A DNA stretch of 64,000 bases, from contig JAPPNI010000015.1 of the NCBI GenBank assembly GCA_028873865.1, positions 1-64,000 on the forward strand, in the 5' to 3' direction. The translations under genes and the position numbers were made by a program. The stretch is from Chloroflexota bacterium (GTDB taxonomy: Bacteria > Chloroflexota > Dehalococcoidia > Bin125). Shown one piece after another: positions 42,679-53,225 of this stretch. Below the pieces are notes generated by a model, which saw only the letters and a list, made by a program, of their open reading frames with translations, did no database searches and had not been told where the DNA came from. How positions within the stretch are numbered: the first letter of the stretch is position 1; each line of letters starts with the position of its first letter.

Positions 42679-43588
42679 GGGCGTGCTGTTCCTGCTCTGG
42701 GCGAGTTTCGTGGCCGCCGGCTGTGCGGCCGTCACATCGGTCATGTATGCCTTACAACCGCGACTTCGGCTCGCTTGGGCTATCAGGCGCGTAGAAGCCA
42801 CGGAACCACCCCTACCGGCACCGGAACCAGGCCCGGTTCGCTCGCCGACCCTCGGCGGAGTCGCGACGCTGAGCGTCTGGGCGGCGGCCGCGTTAGGTGT
42901 AGTCGGATTGGTGATGCGTTCGATCGCGCTTGATCACGCGCCCTACAGCAACCTGTTCGAGTTTTCGATGTCCTTCGGCATCGCGATCGTGCTGCTCTAC
43001 GGCATCTTCGAGTTGCGCTCCGGCACCCGGCTGGCCGGGGCATTTGTCTTGCCCGTCGCCTGCGGCCTTTATGGCTCGGCGCTGGCCTTCCCCAGTCAGG
43101 GGCAGGAGATCCTCGTCCCTGCTCTGCAAAGTCCAACCCTGCTGAGCATTCATGTCGCCCTGATGATCCTCTCCTACGCGGTGCTGGCGGTCGCGTTCGG
43201 AGCCGCCGCGATGCACCTGGTACAGGGCTTTCCGTTGCGCGTGGAACGGTCGGGCGGGCGATACGAATGGCTTCCTTCTGCCGAACGCTGCGACGAACTG
43301 ACATTTCGCGCTGTGCTGGTGGGATTCCCCCTGCTCGCCGCCGGGATCGCACTGGGCGCCTTCTGGGCCAACGACGCCTGGGGCCGCTACTGGGGCTGGG
43401 ATCCGAAGGAGACAGCCGCACTGGTCACCTGGTTGATCTTCGCCACCTACATTCACGGGCGAGGACTGCGTCAACTTCGCGGGGCTCGCAAGGCCTGGAT
43501 CGTCGTGTTGGGCTTTTTCGCCGTGATGTTCACCTACCTCGGCGTCAATCTGTGGATCTCCGGACTGCACTCCTATGCCGGCGTCTAG
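42671..43588 (+). CDS. ccsA: Cytochrome c biogenesis protein CcsA/CcsB-like
   Basis: The 305-residue polytopic protein has about eight transmembrane helices and the heme-handling tryptophan motif WGRYWGWDPKETAALVTW (about 237-254), where the usual Trp after KET is Ala. The histidines LDHAPYSNLFEF (about 97) and IHGRG (about 262) fit external heme ligands. System II maturation also needs ResB/CcsB, absent here. ATG 42671 overlaps the PIG-L gene by 8 nt; the frame stays open upstream, but a leading Arg-rich segment is unlikely. Confidence 0.85.
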   Translation: MAEGVLFLLWASFVAAGCAAVTSVMYALQPRLRLAWAIRRVEATEPPLPAPEPGPVRSPTLGGVATLSVWAAAALGVVGLVMRSIALDHAPYSNLFEFSMSFGIAIVLLYGIFELRSGTRLAGAFVLPVACGLYGSALAFPSQGQEILVPALQSPTLLSIHVALMILSYAVLAVAFGAAAMHLVQGFPLRVERSGGRYEWLPSAERCDELTFRAVLVGFPLLAAGIALGAFWANDAWGRYWGWDPKETAALVTWLIFATYIHGRGLRQLRGARKAWIVVLGFFAVMFTYLGVNLWISGLHSYAGV

Positions 43589-43874
43589 TCGATTCCCCGA
43601 CTGCTCTGTTTGACAGGTGAGCAACACTGGGGAGCCGCAGTGCCGAAGCCGCAGACGCCGAATCTTGCAGGGTTGGCCCGATCTGAGATATCGTTGTGCT
43701 TCACACGCCTGTCGCCGACGGGGTCTGGCGTGTGGGAGGGTCGAGGCCGACCTGCGGTTGAAGACCACCGGCTCGCTGCCGGTTCGTTCAGCCAGCGGCT
43801 TTGACCCTGTATTCGTGCCACGATGCAACCGGTGCATCCGTCGCGAACCGACAGCGAGCAGGGAATAAGCAGCC
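43589..43874 (+). promoter_or_regulatory. str operon promoter/leader region
   Basis: This 286-bp non-coding stretch before rpsL probably starts the large ribosomal transcript. TTGCAG (43665-43670) and TATCGT (43689-43694), 18 bp apart, are a weak promoter candidate. Downstream are two perfect hairpins: CACACGCC (43702-43709)/GGCGTGTG (43727-43734) with a 17-nt loop, and ACCGGC (43767-43772)/GCCGGT (43778-43783) with a 5-nt loop. The hairpins could be a regulatory leader. No gene is visible. Confidence 0.45.
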
Positions 43875-44312
43875 GTGCCGACGATCAATCAGCTCGCCCG
43901 CAAGGGCCGCAAGAAATCCCGCAAGAAGGCCAAGGCGCCGGCGCTGCGTTTCCGCTACAACGCGCTGACCAGCCGCACGACGCAGGATTCTGGCTCGCCC
44001 CAGAAGCGCGGCGTCTGCACGGCAGTGCGGACCGTCACGCCAAAGAAGCCCAACTCTGCCTTGCGCAAGGTCTGCCGGGTGCGCCTGACCAACGGGATTG
44101 AGGTCACGGCCTACATCCCGGGCGAGGGTCACACTCTGCAGGAACACTCGATCGTACTCGTTCGTGGTGGCCGCGTGCGCGACTTGCCCGGCGTCCGTTA
44201 TCAGGTCGTACGCGGCGCGCTCGATGCCCTCGGCGTTGCCGATCGAAAGCGCGGCCGTTCCAAGTACGGAACCCGCAAGACGGCAGGACTGACCACCGCG
44301 GCCACCCACTGA
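43875..44312 (+). CDS. rpsL: Ribosomal protein uS12
   Basis: S12 is the decoding-centre protein that affects fidelity and streptomycin response. The 145-residue product starts [14 protein letters not shown] and has the [12 protein letters not shown] motif (about 55-66) with the wild-type lysines. An insertion of about 18 residues (24-41, [18 protein letters not shown]) sits before KRGVC; I recall a similar RYN insertion in Chloroflexota. The start is GTG at 43875. First gene of the str operon. Confidence 0.97.
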   Translation: MPTINQLARKGRKKSRKKAKAPALRFRYNALTSRTTQDSGSPQKRGVCTAVRTVTPKKPNSALRKVCRVRLTNGIEVTAYIPGEGHTLQEHSIVLVRGGRVRDLPGVRYQVVRGALDALGVADRKRGRSKYGTRKTAGLTTAATH

Positions 44313-44332
44313 CGGGTGGTCGTTTTAGTGTT

Positions 44333-44367
44333 GCAGGCCATCTCGGCCGTTGCCGAGAAGCTCCTGC
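44333..44367 (+). promoter_or_regulatory. Hairpin between rpsL and rpsG, candidate S7 operator
   Basis: TCTCGGC (44341-44347) pairs with GCCGAGA (44352-44358) around a 4-nt loop. GCAGG (44333-44337) pairs with CCTGC (44363-44367) outside a small internal loop. In E. coli S7 binds the rpsL-rpsG intercistronic region to repress its own translation, and this hairpin lies at the same place, 22 nt before the rpsG start. Confidence 0.5.
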
Positions 44368-44388
44368 GTTAGAGATGGATTGAACGAC

Positions 44389-44859
44389 GTGCCGCGACGA
44401 CGACGGCCCGACCGACACGAAATCAGGCCCGACGCGGTCTATGGATCACAGCGTCTCCAGATGGTGATCAATCGACTCATGCGCAACGGCAAGAAGGGCC
44501 GCGCAGAGAAGATCGTCTACAGCGCCCTCGATGTCCTTGAAGAACGAGTCCGCCAGGACCCGCTCGAAGTATTCGATCAGGCGCTGAACAACATCATCCC
44601 GGAAATGGAAGTTCGCCCCCGACGCGTCGGCGGTGCTACCTACCAGGTCCCGGTAGAGATTCGTCACGACCGGCGAACCTCGCTGGGCATTCGCTGGCTG
44701 GTGACCGCCGCGCAGTCCCGCAAGGGACGCCCGGCGCATCTGTCGTTGGCCGACGAACTACTCGACGCCTACAGCAGCAGCGGAGCCGCAGTGCGGCGCC
44801 GCGAAGAGACCCACCGCATGGCTGAGGCGAACCGCGCCTTCGCCCATTACCGGTGGTAG
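44389..44859 (+). CDS. rpsG: Ribosomal protein uS7
   Basis: S7 starts assembly of the 30S head and contacts the E site. The 156-residue product has the N-terminal PRRRRPDRHEI, the VINRLMRNGKKGRAEKIVY helix (about 25-43) and the Tyr/Arg-rich C-terminus AHYRW. Start is GTG 44389 and length is normal. A 130-nt gap follows before fusA. Confidence 0.97.
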   Translation: MPRRRRPDRHEIRPDAVYGSQRLQMVINRLMRNGKKGRAEKIVYSALDVLEERVRQDPLEVFDQALNNIIPEMEVRPRRVGGATYQVPVEIRHDRRTSLGIRWLVTAAQSRKGRPAHLSLADELLDAYSSSGAAVRRREETHRMAEANRAFAHYRW

Positions 44860-44989
44860 TCGTCAACGCAGAATCCAGACGCCTGAACGAGCAACGACGG
44901 ATACCGACCGCAGAGACCCGCGCCAGTTGATCGCGCGGATTGCCCACCAGCGAGATCGACAACGGAGCTGAGCAGAGGACACGCGATAC

Positions 44990-47044
44990 ATGCCCGCTGA
45001 CCCGCCCATCTCATCGCTCCGAAACATCGGCGTCATTGCCCACATCGACGCGGGCAAGACGACCGTGACCGAACGCATCCTCTATTTCACCGGCCGAACC
45101 TACAAGATCGGTGAGGTGCACGAGGGCACGGCCGTCATGGACTTCATGGAGCAGGAACGCGAGCGCGGCATCACGATCATGGCCGCAGCGACCTCCTGCG
45201 AGTGGAGCCAACACACGATCAACATCATTGACACACCGGGTCACGTCGACTTCACTGTCGAAGTTGAGCGTTCGCTCCGTGTACTCGACGGCGGCGTCGT
45301 CGTCTTCGACGCCGTGGCCGGCGTCGAGCCGCAATCCGAGACCGTTTGGCGGCAGGCCGACCGCTACCAGGTCCCGCGCATCTGTTTCGTCAACAAGATG
45401 GACCGAATCGGCGCCGATTACTGGCGCACGATGGAAATGATCCGCGACCGCCTCGGTATGATTCCCGTCCCGCTGCAGATTCCGATCGGCTCCGAGGACA
45501 AGTTCCAGGGCGTCATCGATCTGATTCGCGAGCGCGCCTGGTTCTTCAGCTCCGACCGCGACGCTCCGCCCGTCGAGGGCGACATCCCCGATGACTACGT
45601 CGCCGACGCCGGTCGTTGGCGCGAGACGATGATCGAGCGGATTGCGGAGTTCGATGAGCAGGTCATGATCTCCTACATCGAGGGGCACGAGCTCTCCATT
45701 GAAGAGATCGTCAAGGCCGTGCGCCGCGGCACGATCACCAACTCATTCACGCCGGTGCTCTGCGGCTCGGCGCTCAAGAACGTCGGCGTTCAGCGATTGC
45801 TGGATGCGATCGTTGACTATCTGCCCGCCCCGGACGAAGTGCCCCCGGTCGAAGGCGTCAGCCACGACGGTCCTGAGACTCGGCTCGCCGACCCCTCGGA
45901 GCCACTGACGGCGCTCGCATTCAAGATTGTGACTGACCCCTACGTCGGCCGAATTGCCTACGTGCGAATCTACGCCGGCACGCTCAAGGCCGGCGCCAGC
46001 GTCTACAACTCGTCGCGCGACGAAAACGAGCGCGTCGGACGCCTGCTCCGTGTCCACGCCGATGACCGCGAAGACATCGATCATGTCTCCGCCGGAGACA
46101 TCGCGGCCTTCGTCGGCCCCAAGGAAACGTTTACCGGCGATACACTCTGCGCTCGAGAAGCGCCCATTCTGCTGGACCAGATCTCCTTCCCCGAGCCGGT
46201 CGTGTCGATCGCCATCGAGGCGAAGAGCGCTGACGACCAGGACCGTCTCGGTGCTTCGCTCCGCAAGTTGGCCGAAGAAGATCCGACATTCAAGGTCGAG
46301 TACAACGACGAGACCGGACAGACCGTGATCTCCGGCATGGGCGAGTTGCATCTCGAGGTCATCGCCGACCGGCTGCGTCGGGAATTCAACGTGATGTGCA
46401 ACGTGGGCCGCCCCCAGGTCTCTTACCGCGAGACGATTCGCCGCAGCGCCGAGGCCGAAGGCCGGTTCGTCCGCCAGACCGGTGGTCGTGGTCAGTTCGG
46501 CCATGTGGTGTTGCGAGTTGATCCAAATGAACCAGGCAAAGGCTTTGAATTCGAGGATGAGACCGTGGGCGGCGTCGTGCCGCAGCAGTACATTGGCTCG
46601 GTGCGTAAGGGTGTCGAGGATTCGATGCGCTCAGGCGTGGTCGGAGGATTCCCGGTCGTCGACGTCAAGGTGGCGCTGACCGACGGCTCCTACCACCAGG
46701 TCGACTCGAATGAAATGGCGTTCGCCACGGCAGCGTCGATTGGCTTCCGGGAGGCCCTGCGTAAGGCCTCGCCGGTGCAACTGGAACCCATGATGCGGGT
46801 CGAGATCTCGACCCCGCGAGAGTACTTCGGTGAGGTTGCTGGAGACTTGTCCAGCCGTCGCGGCTCGGTGCATGGCACTGAAGAGCGCGGCGCCGCACAG
46901 ATCATTCAGGCGCAGATGCCGTTGGCCAACCTGTTTGGCTACACCACGGCCCTCCGTTCGATGACTCAGGGGCGGGCGACGGCCAGCATTGAGTTCGACC
47001 ACTACGAGGAAGTCCCGCAGAGCGTCCTGGCGGAGGCTCGCTAA
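44990..47044 (+). CDS. fusA: Elongation factor G
   Basis: EF-G catalyses ribosomal translocation. The 684-residue product has [12 protein letters not shown] (about 11-22), the switch-[14 protein letters not shown] (about 79-86) and NKMD, then domains II-V. The domain IV tip includes the [10 protein letters not shown] region (about 495-504). Start ATG 44990. tuf follows after 67 nt, the conventional str order. Confidence 0.98.
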   Translation: MPADPPISSLRNIGVIAHIDAGKTTVTERILYFTGRTYKIGEVHEGTAVMDFMEQERERGITIMAAATSCEWSQHTINIIDTPGHVDFTVEVERSLRVLDGGVVVFDAVAGVEPQSETVWRQADRYQVPRICFVNKMDRIGADYWRTMEMIRDRLGMIPVPLQIPIGSEDKFQGVIDLIRERAWFFSSDRDAPPVEGDIPDDYVADAGRWRETMIERIAEFDEQVMISYIEGHELSIEEIVKAVRRGTITNSFTPVLCGSALKNVGVQRLLDAIVDYLPAPDEVPPVEGVSHDGPETRLADPSEPLTALAFKIVTDPYVGRIAYVRIYAGTLKAGASVYNSSRDENERVGRLLRVHADDREDIDHVSAGDIAAFVGPKETFTGDTLCAREAPILLDQISFPEPVVSIAIEAKSADDQDRLGASLRKLAEEDPTFKVEYNDETGQTVISGMGELHLEVIADRLRREFNVMCNVGRPQVSYRETIRRSAEAEGRFVRQTGGRGQFGHVVLRVDPNEPGKGFEFEDETVGGVVPQQYIGSVRKGVEDSMRSGVVGGFPVVDVKVALTDGSYHQVDSNEMAFATAASIGFREALRKASPVQLEPMMRVEISTPREYFGEVAGDLSSRRGSVHGTEERGAAQIIQAQMPLANLFGYTTALRSMTQGRATASIEFDHYEEVPQSVLAEAR

Positions 47045-47111
47045 GGCTCAAGACTCGGCACAGCAGACATACACAGAGGAAGCCAACAGGCGACAGGTAG
47101 GAGAAACGACG

Positions 47112-48314
47112 ATGGCGCGACAGGTATACGAGCGGACGAAGCCGCACGTGAACGTTGGGACGATTGGTCACGTGGATCACGGCAAGACGACGTTGACGGC
47201 GGCGATTACGAAGACCTTGGCGTTGAGCGACGAGAGGGTGGCGTTTTCGAGTTTTGACTCGATTGACAACGCGCCGGAGGAGCGGGCGCGCGGGATCACG
47301 ATTGCGATTGCGCACGTGGAGTACGAGACGGAGGCGCGGCACTACGCGCACATCGACGCGCCGGGTCACGCGGACTACATCAAGAACATGATTACGGGCG
47401 CGGCGCAGATGGACGGCGCGATTTTGGTGGTGGCGGCGCCGGACGGACCGATGCCGCAGACGCGGGAGCACATCTTGTTGGCCCGCCAGGTGGGCGTGCC
47501 GCGGATGGTGGTCTACCTGAACAAGGTGGATCAGATGGACGACGAGGAGTTGCTGGATCTGGTCGAGCTGGAGGTGCGGGAGCTGCTCAGCGACTACGAG
47601 TTTCCGGGGGACGACATTCCGGTGATTCGGGGTTCGGCCTTGGCCGCGCTGGAGAGCGATTCGACGGATGCGGAGGCTGAGGAGTACGCCTCGATTCGGG
47701 AGTTGATGGCGGCGGTGGACGAGTACGTGCCGACGCCGCCGCGTCCGGTGGAGCAGCCGTTTTTGATGCCGATTGAGGACGTGTTCGGGATCAAGGGCCG
47801 TGGAACGGTGGCGACGGGCCGGATCGAGCGGGGCATCGTCAACAGTGGCGAGGAGATTGAGATTGTGGGGATCAAGGACACGCGGACGACGGTGGTGACG
47901 GGGGTGGAGATGTTCAAGAAGACGTTGCCGACGGGCGAGGCGGGGGACAACGTGGGATGTCTGTTGCGGGGCATCGACCGGGACGAGATTGCGCGCGGCC
48001 AGGTATTGGCGGCGCCGGGTTCGATCACGCCGCACACGGCGTTTTCGGCGGAGGTCTACATCCTGAGTAAGGATGAGGGCGGTCGGCACAGTCCGTTCTT
48101 CCCCGGCTATCGTCCGCAGTTTTACATTCGCACGACGGATGTGACGGGGGAGATCGGCTTGCCGGAGGGTGTGGAGATGGCGATGCCTGGGGACAACGTG
48201 CAGATGCAGGTGCGGTTGATTTCGCCGATTGCGCTGGAGGAGGGCTTGCGTTTTGCGATTCGCGAGGGCGGCCGGACGGTGGGCGCCGGCGCCGTGACCT
48301 CGATCATCGAATAG
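47112..48314 (+). CDS. tuf: Elongation factor Tu (copy 2)
   Basis: This copy appears to be the same 400-codon sequence as the one at 114-1316, base for base as far as I can compare. Upstream, similarity stops at the three bases before ATG; downstream it stops a few bases after the TAG. The usual str-operon position (after fusA, before rpsJ) is kept. Codon use is biased to G/T-ending codons, unlike flanking fusA and rpsJ, which prefer C-ending codons. This suggests recent gene conversion, probably from copy 1. Confidence 0.98.
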   Translation: MARQVYERTKPHVNVGTIGHVDHGKTTLTAAITKTLALSDERVAFSSFDSIDNAPEERARGITIAIAHVEYETEARHYAHIDAPGHADYIKNMITGAAQMDGAILVVAAPDGPMPQTREHILLARQVGVPRMVVYLNKVDQMDDEELLDLVELEVRELLSDYEFPGDDIPVIRGSALAALESDSTDAEAEEYASIRELMAAVDEYVPTPPRPVEQPFLMPIEDVFGIKGRGTVATGRIERGIVNSGEEIEIVGIKDTRTTVVTGVEMFKKTLPTGEAGDNVGCLLRGIDRDEIARGQVLAAPGSITPHTAFSAEVYILSKDEGGRHSPFFPGYRPQFYIRTTDVTGEIGLPEGVEMAMPGDNVQMQVRLISPIALEEGLRFAIREGGRTVGAGAVTSIIE

Positions 48315-48353
48315 CGCCGAACCGGACGTACCGCAGGGCAGAGAGACGGCAAT

Positions 48354-48662
<309 letters not shown>

Positions 48663-48664
48663 CC

Positions 48665-49315
48665 ATGGCGATTCCCGGACTCCTCGGTAAGAAGTTGGGC
48701 ATGGTCCAGGTGATCGGCGAGGACGGAGCGGTCGTCGGCTGCACCGTCCTCGAAGTCGGTCCATGCCCCGTAACGCAGATCATGACCGAGTCGCGAGATG
48801 GCTACTCAGGTGTCCAGGTTGGCTTCGGTGAGGCCCCTGCCTGGCGAATATCCAAGGCCGAGCGCGGACACACCGGGGCGAATGGCCCACTCAGGCATCT
48901 GGCCGTCTTCCACACCGACGCGGATGAGCTGTCCGATGTCGAAGTCGGCACGGTCGTGAACGCGACCGAGGTATTCTCGGCCGGCGACCGGGTCGACATC
49001 CAGGGCATCTCCAAGGGCAAGGGATTTGCCGGCGTGGTCAAACGGCACGGTTTCCGCGGTGGCCCGCGGACCCACGGCCAGAGCGACCGGCACCGCGCCC
49101 CGGGTTCAGTTGGAGCCGGTACGACGCCTGGCCGCGTGCTCAAGGGCACGCGAATGGCCGGCCGAATGGGCGGTAAGGCGACCACCTCGATGAATCTCGA
49201 GGTAGTGGATATCAACGCGGATCGACATCTGGTCTTCGTCAAGGGGTCGGTACCCGGCGCGACGAACGGTTTGGTTCGGATCCGACAAACCAAGCGGCGA
49301 GGCGGCAAGCGATGA
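48665..49315 (+). CDS. rplC: Ribosomal protein uL3
   Basis: L3 reaches the peptidyl-transferase centre. The 216-residue product begins with GLLGKKLGMVQV and contains KGKGFAGVVKRHGFRGGP (about 118-135) and GRMGG near 165. Normal length. Its TGA overlaps the rplD ATG (ATGA). Confidence 0.97.
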   Translation: MAIPGLLGKKLGMVQVIGEDGAVVGCTVLEVGPCPVTQIMTESRDGYSGVQVGFGEAPAWRISKAERGHTGANGPLRHLAVFHTDADELSDVEVGTVVNATEVFSAGDRVDIQGISKGKGFAGVVKRHGFRGGPRTHGQSDRHRAPGSVGAGTTPGRVLKGTRMAGRMGGKATTSMNLEVVDINADRHLVFVKGSVPGATNGLVRIRQTKRRGGKR

Positions 49316-49971
49316 AACTTCCGCTGATCGACAGACAGGGCAATGCCGCCGGAGAGATTGATGCCGACGACTCGGTCTTCGGCATCGAGCCGAACCTGGC
49401 GGTCGTGCATCAGGCGGTAACCGCCCAGCGCGCGAATGCGCGACAGGGCAACGCTTCAACCCTCGACCGCTCCGGCATCCGTCAGGCGTCAAAGAAGACA
49501 GGCCGACAGAAAGGCGGCGGTCGAGCTCGGATGGGCACGCCGTCCTCGCCGACCCGAATCGGCGGCGCGGTAGCGCACGGGCCGCATCCTCGCTCATACC
49601 GGCAGCGATTGCCGAAGCGAATGCGGCGGTTGGCGATCCGCTCGATGCTCTCCCAGCGCGCAGCCGAGGGTGGCGTGGTGGTGACCGCGGCGGATGTCGA
49701 GTTCGAACCCAGGACGTCGGCGATGTCCAACCTCTGCCAGGCGATGGGTGTTGAGCGCACCGCGCTGGTCGTGTCGGACGGAGTCGACGAGGACCTCGTC
49801 CGCGGGACCCAGAACCTGCCCAACATCCAGGCAATGCCGGCCCAGACGCTCAGCAGCTATCTGATTCTGACACACGACCAGCTGATCATGACCGAGGCGG
49901 CCGTCAGGCGTTGCGAGGCGATGTGGGCTGTCGAGGGTAGGGACAGCGGTGAGGAGGATGCCAATGCCTAA
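49312..49971 (+). CDS. rplD: Ribosomal protein uL4
   Basis: L4 lines the exit tunnel and in some bacteria represses the S10 operon. The 219-residue product has the tunnel-loop signature KKTGRQKGGGRARMGTPSSP (split around 61-80) and the C-terminal QTLSSYLILTHDQLIMTEAAV. Start ATG 49312. It overlaps rplW by 8 nt. Confidence 0.97.
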   Translation: MKLPLIDRQGNAAGEIDADDSVFGIEPNLAVVHQAVTAQRANARQGNASTLDRSGIRQASKKTGRQKGGGRARMGTPSSPTRIGGAVAHGPHPRSYRQRLPKRMRRLAIRSMLSQRAAEGGVVVTAADVEFEPRTSAMSNLCQAMGVERTALVVSDGVDEDLVRGTQNLPNIQAMPAQTLSSYLILTHDQLIMTEAAVRRCEAMWAVEGRDSGEEDANA

Positions 49972-50263
49972 AGACATTCACCCCTTCGCTGTCGTGCGGC
50001 AGCCGATCATTACCGAGAAATCGACCGAGCTCGCCGAGCAGGGCAAGTATGTGTTCGAGGTCGATCCGCGAGCCAACAAGCTACAGATCAGGGAGGCGAT
50101 CGAGATTGCTTTCTCGGTCCAGGTGCGCAAGGTCAACGTGATCAACGTGCGTGGTGCGACGCGGCGGATCGGACGCGGACGGCCCGGTCGCGAGCGCGAC
50201 TGGAAGAAGGCGATCATCACCCTCGCAGAGGGCTACGAGATCCGCCTGTTCGAGGGGGTCTGA
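49964..50263 (+). CDS. rplW: Ribosomal protein uL23
   Basis: L23 sits at the tunnel exit and docks trigger factor and SRP. The 99-residue product has [24 protein letters not shown] (split from about 9) and the basic loop [21 protein letters not shown] 49964 is best placed 6 nt after GAGGAGG (49951-49957); ATG 49958 and GTG 49949 are in the same frame but too close to it. It overlaps the rplD end by 8 nt. Confidence 0.95.
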   Translation: MPKDIHPFAVVRQPIITEKSTELAEQGKYVFEVDPRANKLQIREAIEIAFSVQVRKVNVINVRGATRRIGRGRPGRERDWKKAIITLAEGYEIRLFEGV

Positions 50264-50264
50264 C

Positions 50265-51101
50265 GTGGCGATCAAGAACTACAAGCCAACCTCCCCGGGA
50301 CGACGAAACTCCTCTGGTCACACCTTCGACGAGATCACCAAGAAAAAGCCGGAGAAGAGCTTGCTCGCTCCGCTCAAGAAGAAGTCGGGCCGCAACAACA
50401 AGGGCCGGATCACCGTGCGCCACCGCGGCGGTGGACACAAGCGCCGTTACCGGATCATTGACTGGAAGCGACGCGACCGGATCGGGATCGAAGGCCGGGT
50501 AGCGGCCATCGAATATGACCCCAACCGCACAGCGCGAATCGCCCTCATCTTCTACACCGACGGCGTCAAGCGTTACATCGTCGCCCCCAACGGGCTGAGA
50601 GTGGATGACAAAGTCATGTCCGGCCCCGACGCGCCGATTCGGGTGGGAAACGCGCTGCCGATGTCGGCGATTCCCAATGGCACCCAGGTGCATAACGTCG
50701 AGTTGACCGAGGGTCGTGGGGCCCAGATGGTGCGTTCCGCCGGAGCTTCGGCGCAGATCATGGCCAAGGAAGGCAACTACACGCTGCTGCGTCTGCCCTC
50801 TGGCGAGATGCGGCGCGTGCGCTCGGTCTGCTACGCGACGATCGGCCAGGTCGGCAACGTCGAACACTCGAACATCAAGCTTGGTAAGGCCGGACGAAAC
50901 CGTCACCGTGGACGACGACCACAGGTTCGCGGTTCGGTCATGAACCCCGTCGACCACCCCCACGGCGGCGGCGAGGGCAAGGCGCCGATTGGGCTGCCGG
51001 GCCCCAAGTCCCCCTGGGGTTGGTACACGCTGGGTCGCCGCACCCGCGGCAAGAAGCAATCAGACAAGTACATCGTTCGCCGTCGCGGCCGACGGCGCTA
51101 A
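50265..51101 (+). CDS. rplB: Ribosomal protein uL2
   Basis: L2 is needed for subunit joining and peptidyl transfer. The 278-residue product has [21 protein letters not shown] (about 43-63 in part) and the conserved [14 protein letters not shown] near 228-241, with the essential His. Start is GTG 50265, 1 nt after the rplW stop. A longer open frame upstream overlaps rplW and is not used. Confidence 0.97.
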   Translation: MAIKNYKPTSPGRRNSSGHTFDEITKKKPEKSLLAPLKKKSGRNNKGRITVRHRGGGHKRRYRIIDWKRRDRIGIEGRVAAIEYDPNRTARIALIFYTDGVKRYIVAPNGLRVDDKVMSGPDAPIRVGNALPMSAIPNGTQVHNVELTEGRGAQMVRSAGASAQIMAKEGNYTLLRLPSGEMRRVRSVCYATIGQVGNVEHSNIKLGKAGRNRHRGRRPQVRGSVMNPVDHPHGGGEGKAPIGLPGPKSPWGWYTLGRRTRGKKQSDKYIVRRRGRRR

Positions 51102-51125
51102 GGCAGAAATCAGAGGGTTTGCGCG

Positions 51126-51410
51126 ATGTCACGTTCGACAAAAAAGGGTCCGTATGTGGACCACAAGTTGATGCAGAAGGTGCAGCGGGTGCGCGCCTCC
51201 GGCGCTCGCACCGTGATTCAGACCTGGGCGCGAGCTTCGACCATCGTGCCCGAAATGGTCGGCCTGACCGTGGCGGTCCATGACGGCCGCCGTCACGTTC
51301 CGGTCTTCGTGACCGAGAACATGGTCGGCCACAAGCTTGGCGAGTTCGCGCCAACCCGAACATTCCGCGGCCATATCGGTCGCTCCGACCGCGGAACGCG
51401 GGTGTTCTGA
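51126..51410 (+). CDS. rpsS: Ribosomal protein uS19
   Basis: S19 contacts S13 in the 30S head. The 94-residue product has [18 protein letters not shown] (about 2-19), [14 protein letters not shown] and the [16 protein letters not shown] motif (about 68-83). Its stop overlaps the rplV ATG (TGATG). Confidence 0.97.
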   Translation: MSRSTKKGPYVDHKLMQKVQRVRASGARTVIQTWARASTIVPEMVGLTVAVHDGRRHVPVFVTENMVGHKLGEFAPTRTFRGHIGRSDRGTRVF

Positions 51411-51751
51411 TGCAAGTCCAGGCCAGCGCCAAGTTCGTTCGCACGTCACCACGCAAGGTCAGGCTGGTGATGCAGGGTCTGCGTGGAATGCCGGTCGAGG
51501 AGGCTCGCCTGCAACTGCGGTTTACGCCCAAGCCGATCGCCCGCGATGTGGCCAAAGTACTCGACTCCGCCGTCGCCAATGCCGAGAACAACTACGGTCT
51601 CGACGTGCGCGACCTGAAGATCCAGGAGATCCACGCCGGCGATGGACGAACGCTGCGTCGCTTCCGGGCCAAGGCCCGCGGTCGGGTCGGGCGAATTCTG
51701 AAACGGACCGCGCACATCACCGTCGTCGTGTCCGACGGCAATGACGAGTAA
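51410..51751 (+). CDS. rplV: Ribosomal protein uL22
   Basis: L22 forms the tunnel constriction, where its beta-hairpin influences macrolide sensitivity. The 113-residue product has RTSPRKVRLVMQGLRGM (about 11-27), SAVANAENNYG and the RFRAKARGRVGRILKRTAHI hairpin (about 83-102). Normal length, no tail. Confidence 0.97.
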   Translation: MQVQASAKFVRTSPRKVRLVMQGLRGMPVEEARLQLRFTPKPIARDVAKVLDSAVANAENNYGLDVRDLKIQEIHAGDGRTLRRFRAKARGRVGRILKRTAHITVVVSDGNDE

Positions 51752-51775
51752 GGACACGGAGGACGGGACAACGCC

Positions 51776-52486
51776 ATGGGCCAGAAAGTACATCCGACCA
51801 GCTTCCGCATCGGCACCATTTACGAGTGGCGCTCACAGTGGTACTCGGATAAGCAGTACGCCGAGCTGCTGGCCGAAGATCGCAAGATCCGCGACTTCAT
51901 CAACGACCGAATGAGCGAGGCGATGATCTCGCGCATCGACATCGAGCGCAACGCGAACCAGCTGGGCGTGAAACTGCACACCGCCAAGCCGGGCATCGTA
52001 ATCGGGCGAGGCGGACAGAATGTCGAGGAGCTTCGACGCGACTTGGAGACGCTGATCTCCCGGCCGATTCGACTGCGCGTCGATGTCTCAGAGATTCGTG
52101 TGCCGGAGTTGGACGCTCAACTGGTCGCGCGCAACGTGGCCGAACAGATGGAGCGGCGGATCGCGTTCCGCCGCGCGATCAAACAGGCCGTCCAGCGCAC
52201 GATGCAACGCGGGGCAGAGGGCGCCAAGATCATCATCTCTGGTCGATTGGGCGGCGCCGAGATGTCGCGCAAGGCGCAGGAGATGTCGGGTCGGGTGCCG
52301 TTGCACACGTTGCGCGCCGACATCGACTACGGCTTCGCCGAGGCCAAAACGGTATTCGGCCGAATCGGTGTGAAAGTCTGGATCTACAAGGGCGAGATTC
52401 TGCCCTTCGAAGCAGAAACCGAGACATCCGGTGGTCCGGCACAGGCAATTGATCCGGCAGCCGCCGGCAGGCGGGGAGGGCGCTGA
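51776..52486 (+). CDS. rpsC: Ribosomal protein uS3
   Basis: S3 lies at the mRNA entry channel and has helicase activity. The 236-residue product begins [13 protein letters not shown] and has the KH-domain loop [15 protein letters not shown] (about 71-85), where GRGG is the GxxG loop. The C-terminal domain contains [12 protein letters not shown] (about 154-165), and a short Gly/Ala tail follows. It overlaps rplP by TGATG. Confidence 0.97.
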   Translation: MGQKVHPTSFRIGTIYEWRSQWYSDKQYAELLAEDRKIRDFINDRMSEAMISRIDIERNANQLGVKLHTAKPGIVIGRGGQNVEELRRDLETLISRPIRLRVDVSEIRVPELDAQLVARNVAEQMERRIAFRRAIKQAVQRTMQRGAEGAKIIISGRLGGAEMSRKAQEMSGRVPLHTLRADIDYGFAEAKTVFGRIGVKVWIYKGEILPFEAETETSGGPAQAIDPAAAGRRGGR

Positions 52487-52905
52487 TGCTGCAGCCCAGG
52501 CGAGTCAAGTGGCGCAAGCATCACCGCGGTCGACGCCGCGGAATGGCGCAGTCCGGCAACTCCGTCGCCTTCGGCGAGATTGGGCTCCAGTCCCTCGAGG
52601 CCGCCTGGATCGATGGACGACAGATTGAGGCCGCGCGTCGCGCGATCACGCACTACGTCAAGCGTGGCGGCAAAGTGTGGATTCGCGTGTTCCCGGACAA
52701 GTCCGTGACCCAGAAGCCGGCCGAAACGCGGATGGGCAAGGGCAAGGGCGCGCCGGAGAAGTGGGTCGCCGTAGTCAAGCCGGGCCGTGTGATCTTTGAG
52801 CTCGCCGGCGTCCCTGAGGCGGATGCGCGCGAAGCCCTGCGCCGCGCCAGTCACAAGCTGCCGGTGCGCACGCGCGTCGTTGTGCGAGAGGCGGAGGTCG
52901 TCTAG
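52486..52905 (+). CDS. rplP: Ribosomal protein uL16
   Basis: L16 contacts the elbow of A- and P-site tRNA. The 139-residue product starts [19 protein letters not shown] and has RIFPDK-like [23 protein letters not shown] (about 66-88 in part), typical of the family. Start ATG 52486. Confidence 0.97.
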   Translation: MLQPRRVKWRKHHRGRRRGMAQSGNSVAFGEIGLQSLEAAWIDGRQIEAARRAITHYVKRGGKVWIRVFPDKSVTQKPAETRMGKGKGAPEKWVAVVKPGRVIFELAGVPEADAREALRRASHKLPVRTRVVVREAEVV

Positions 52906-52907
52906 CG

Positions 52908-53222
52908 ATGCCTAATCCACTGGCCGACGAGGCCCGATCGATGACCGACAGCGAACTCGGCGAAGCGATCAACGAAGCCTACCGAGAGGTCTTCAATCTG
53001 CAATTCCAGCGCGGCACGCGCCAGCTGCAGAATCCCATGGCGATGCGCCAGGCCCGGCGCCAGGTTGCGCGGCTGCGGACGATCCTGCGTGAGCGGCACT
53101 TGGCCGAGGCGGCAGGCACGCCGCTCGAGCCACTCGCCCGGATCGCCGATGACGAAGAGATCGAAGAACCTGCCGAGTCCGTCGAAGAACAGAGCGACGA
53201 CGCGGCGAGCGAGGAAGAGTAG
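52908..53222 (+). CDS. rpmC: Ribosomal protein uL29 with acidic tail
   Basis: L29 sits near the tunnel exit. The conserved two-helix core covers residues 10-64 (MTDSELGEAINEAYREVFNLQF in part, then LRTILRERHL). It is followed by about 38 residues rich in Glu/Asp/Ala, so the protein has 104 residues instead of about 65. It is 2 nt after rplP and 3 nt before rpsQ. Confidence 0.93.
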   Translation: MPNPLADEARSMTDSELGEAINEAYREVFNLQFQRGTRQLQNPMAMRQARRQVARLRTILRERHLAEAAGTPLEPLARIADDEEIEEPAESVEEQSDDAASEEE

Positions 53223-53225
53223 CCG

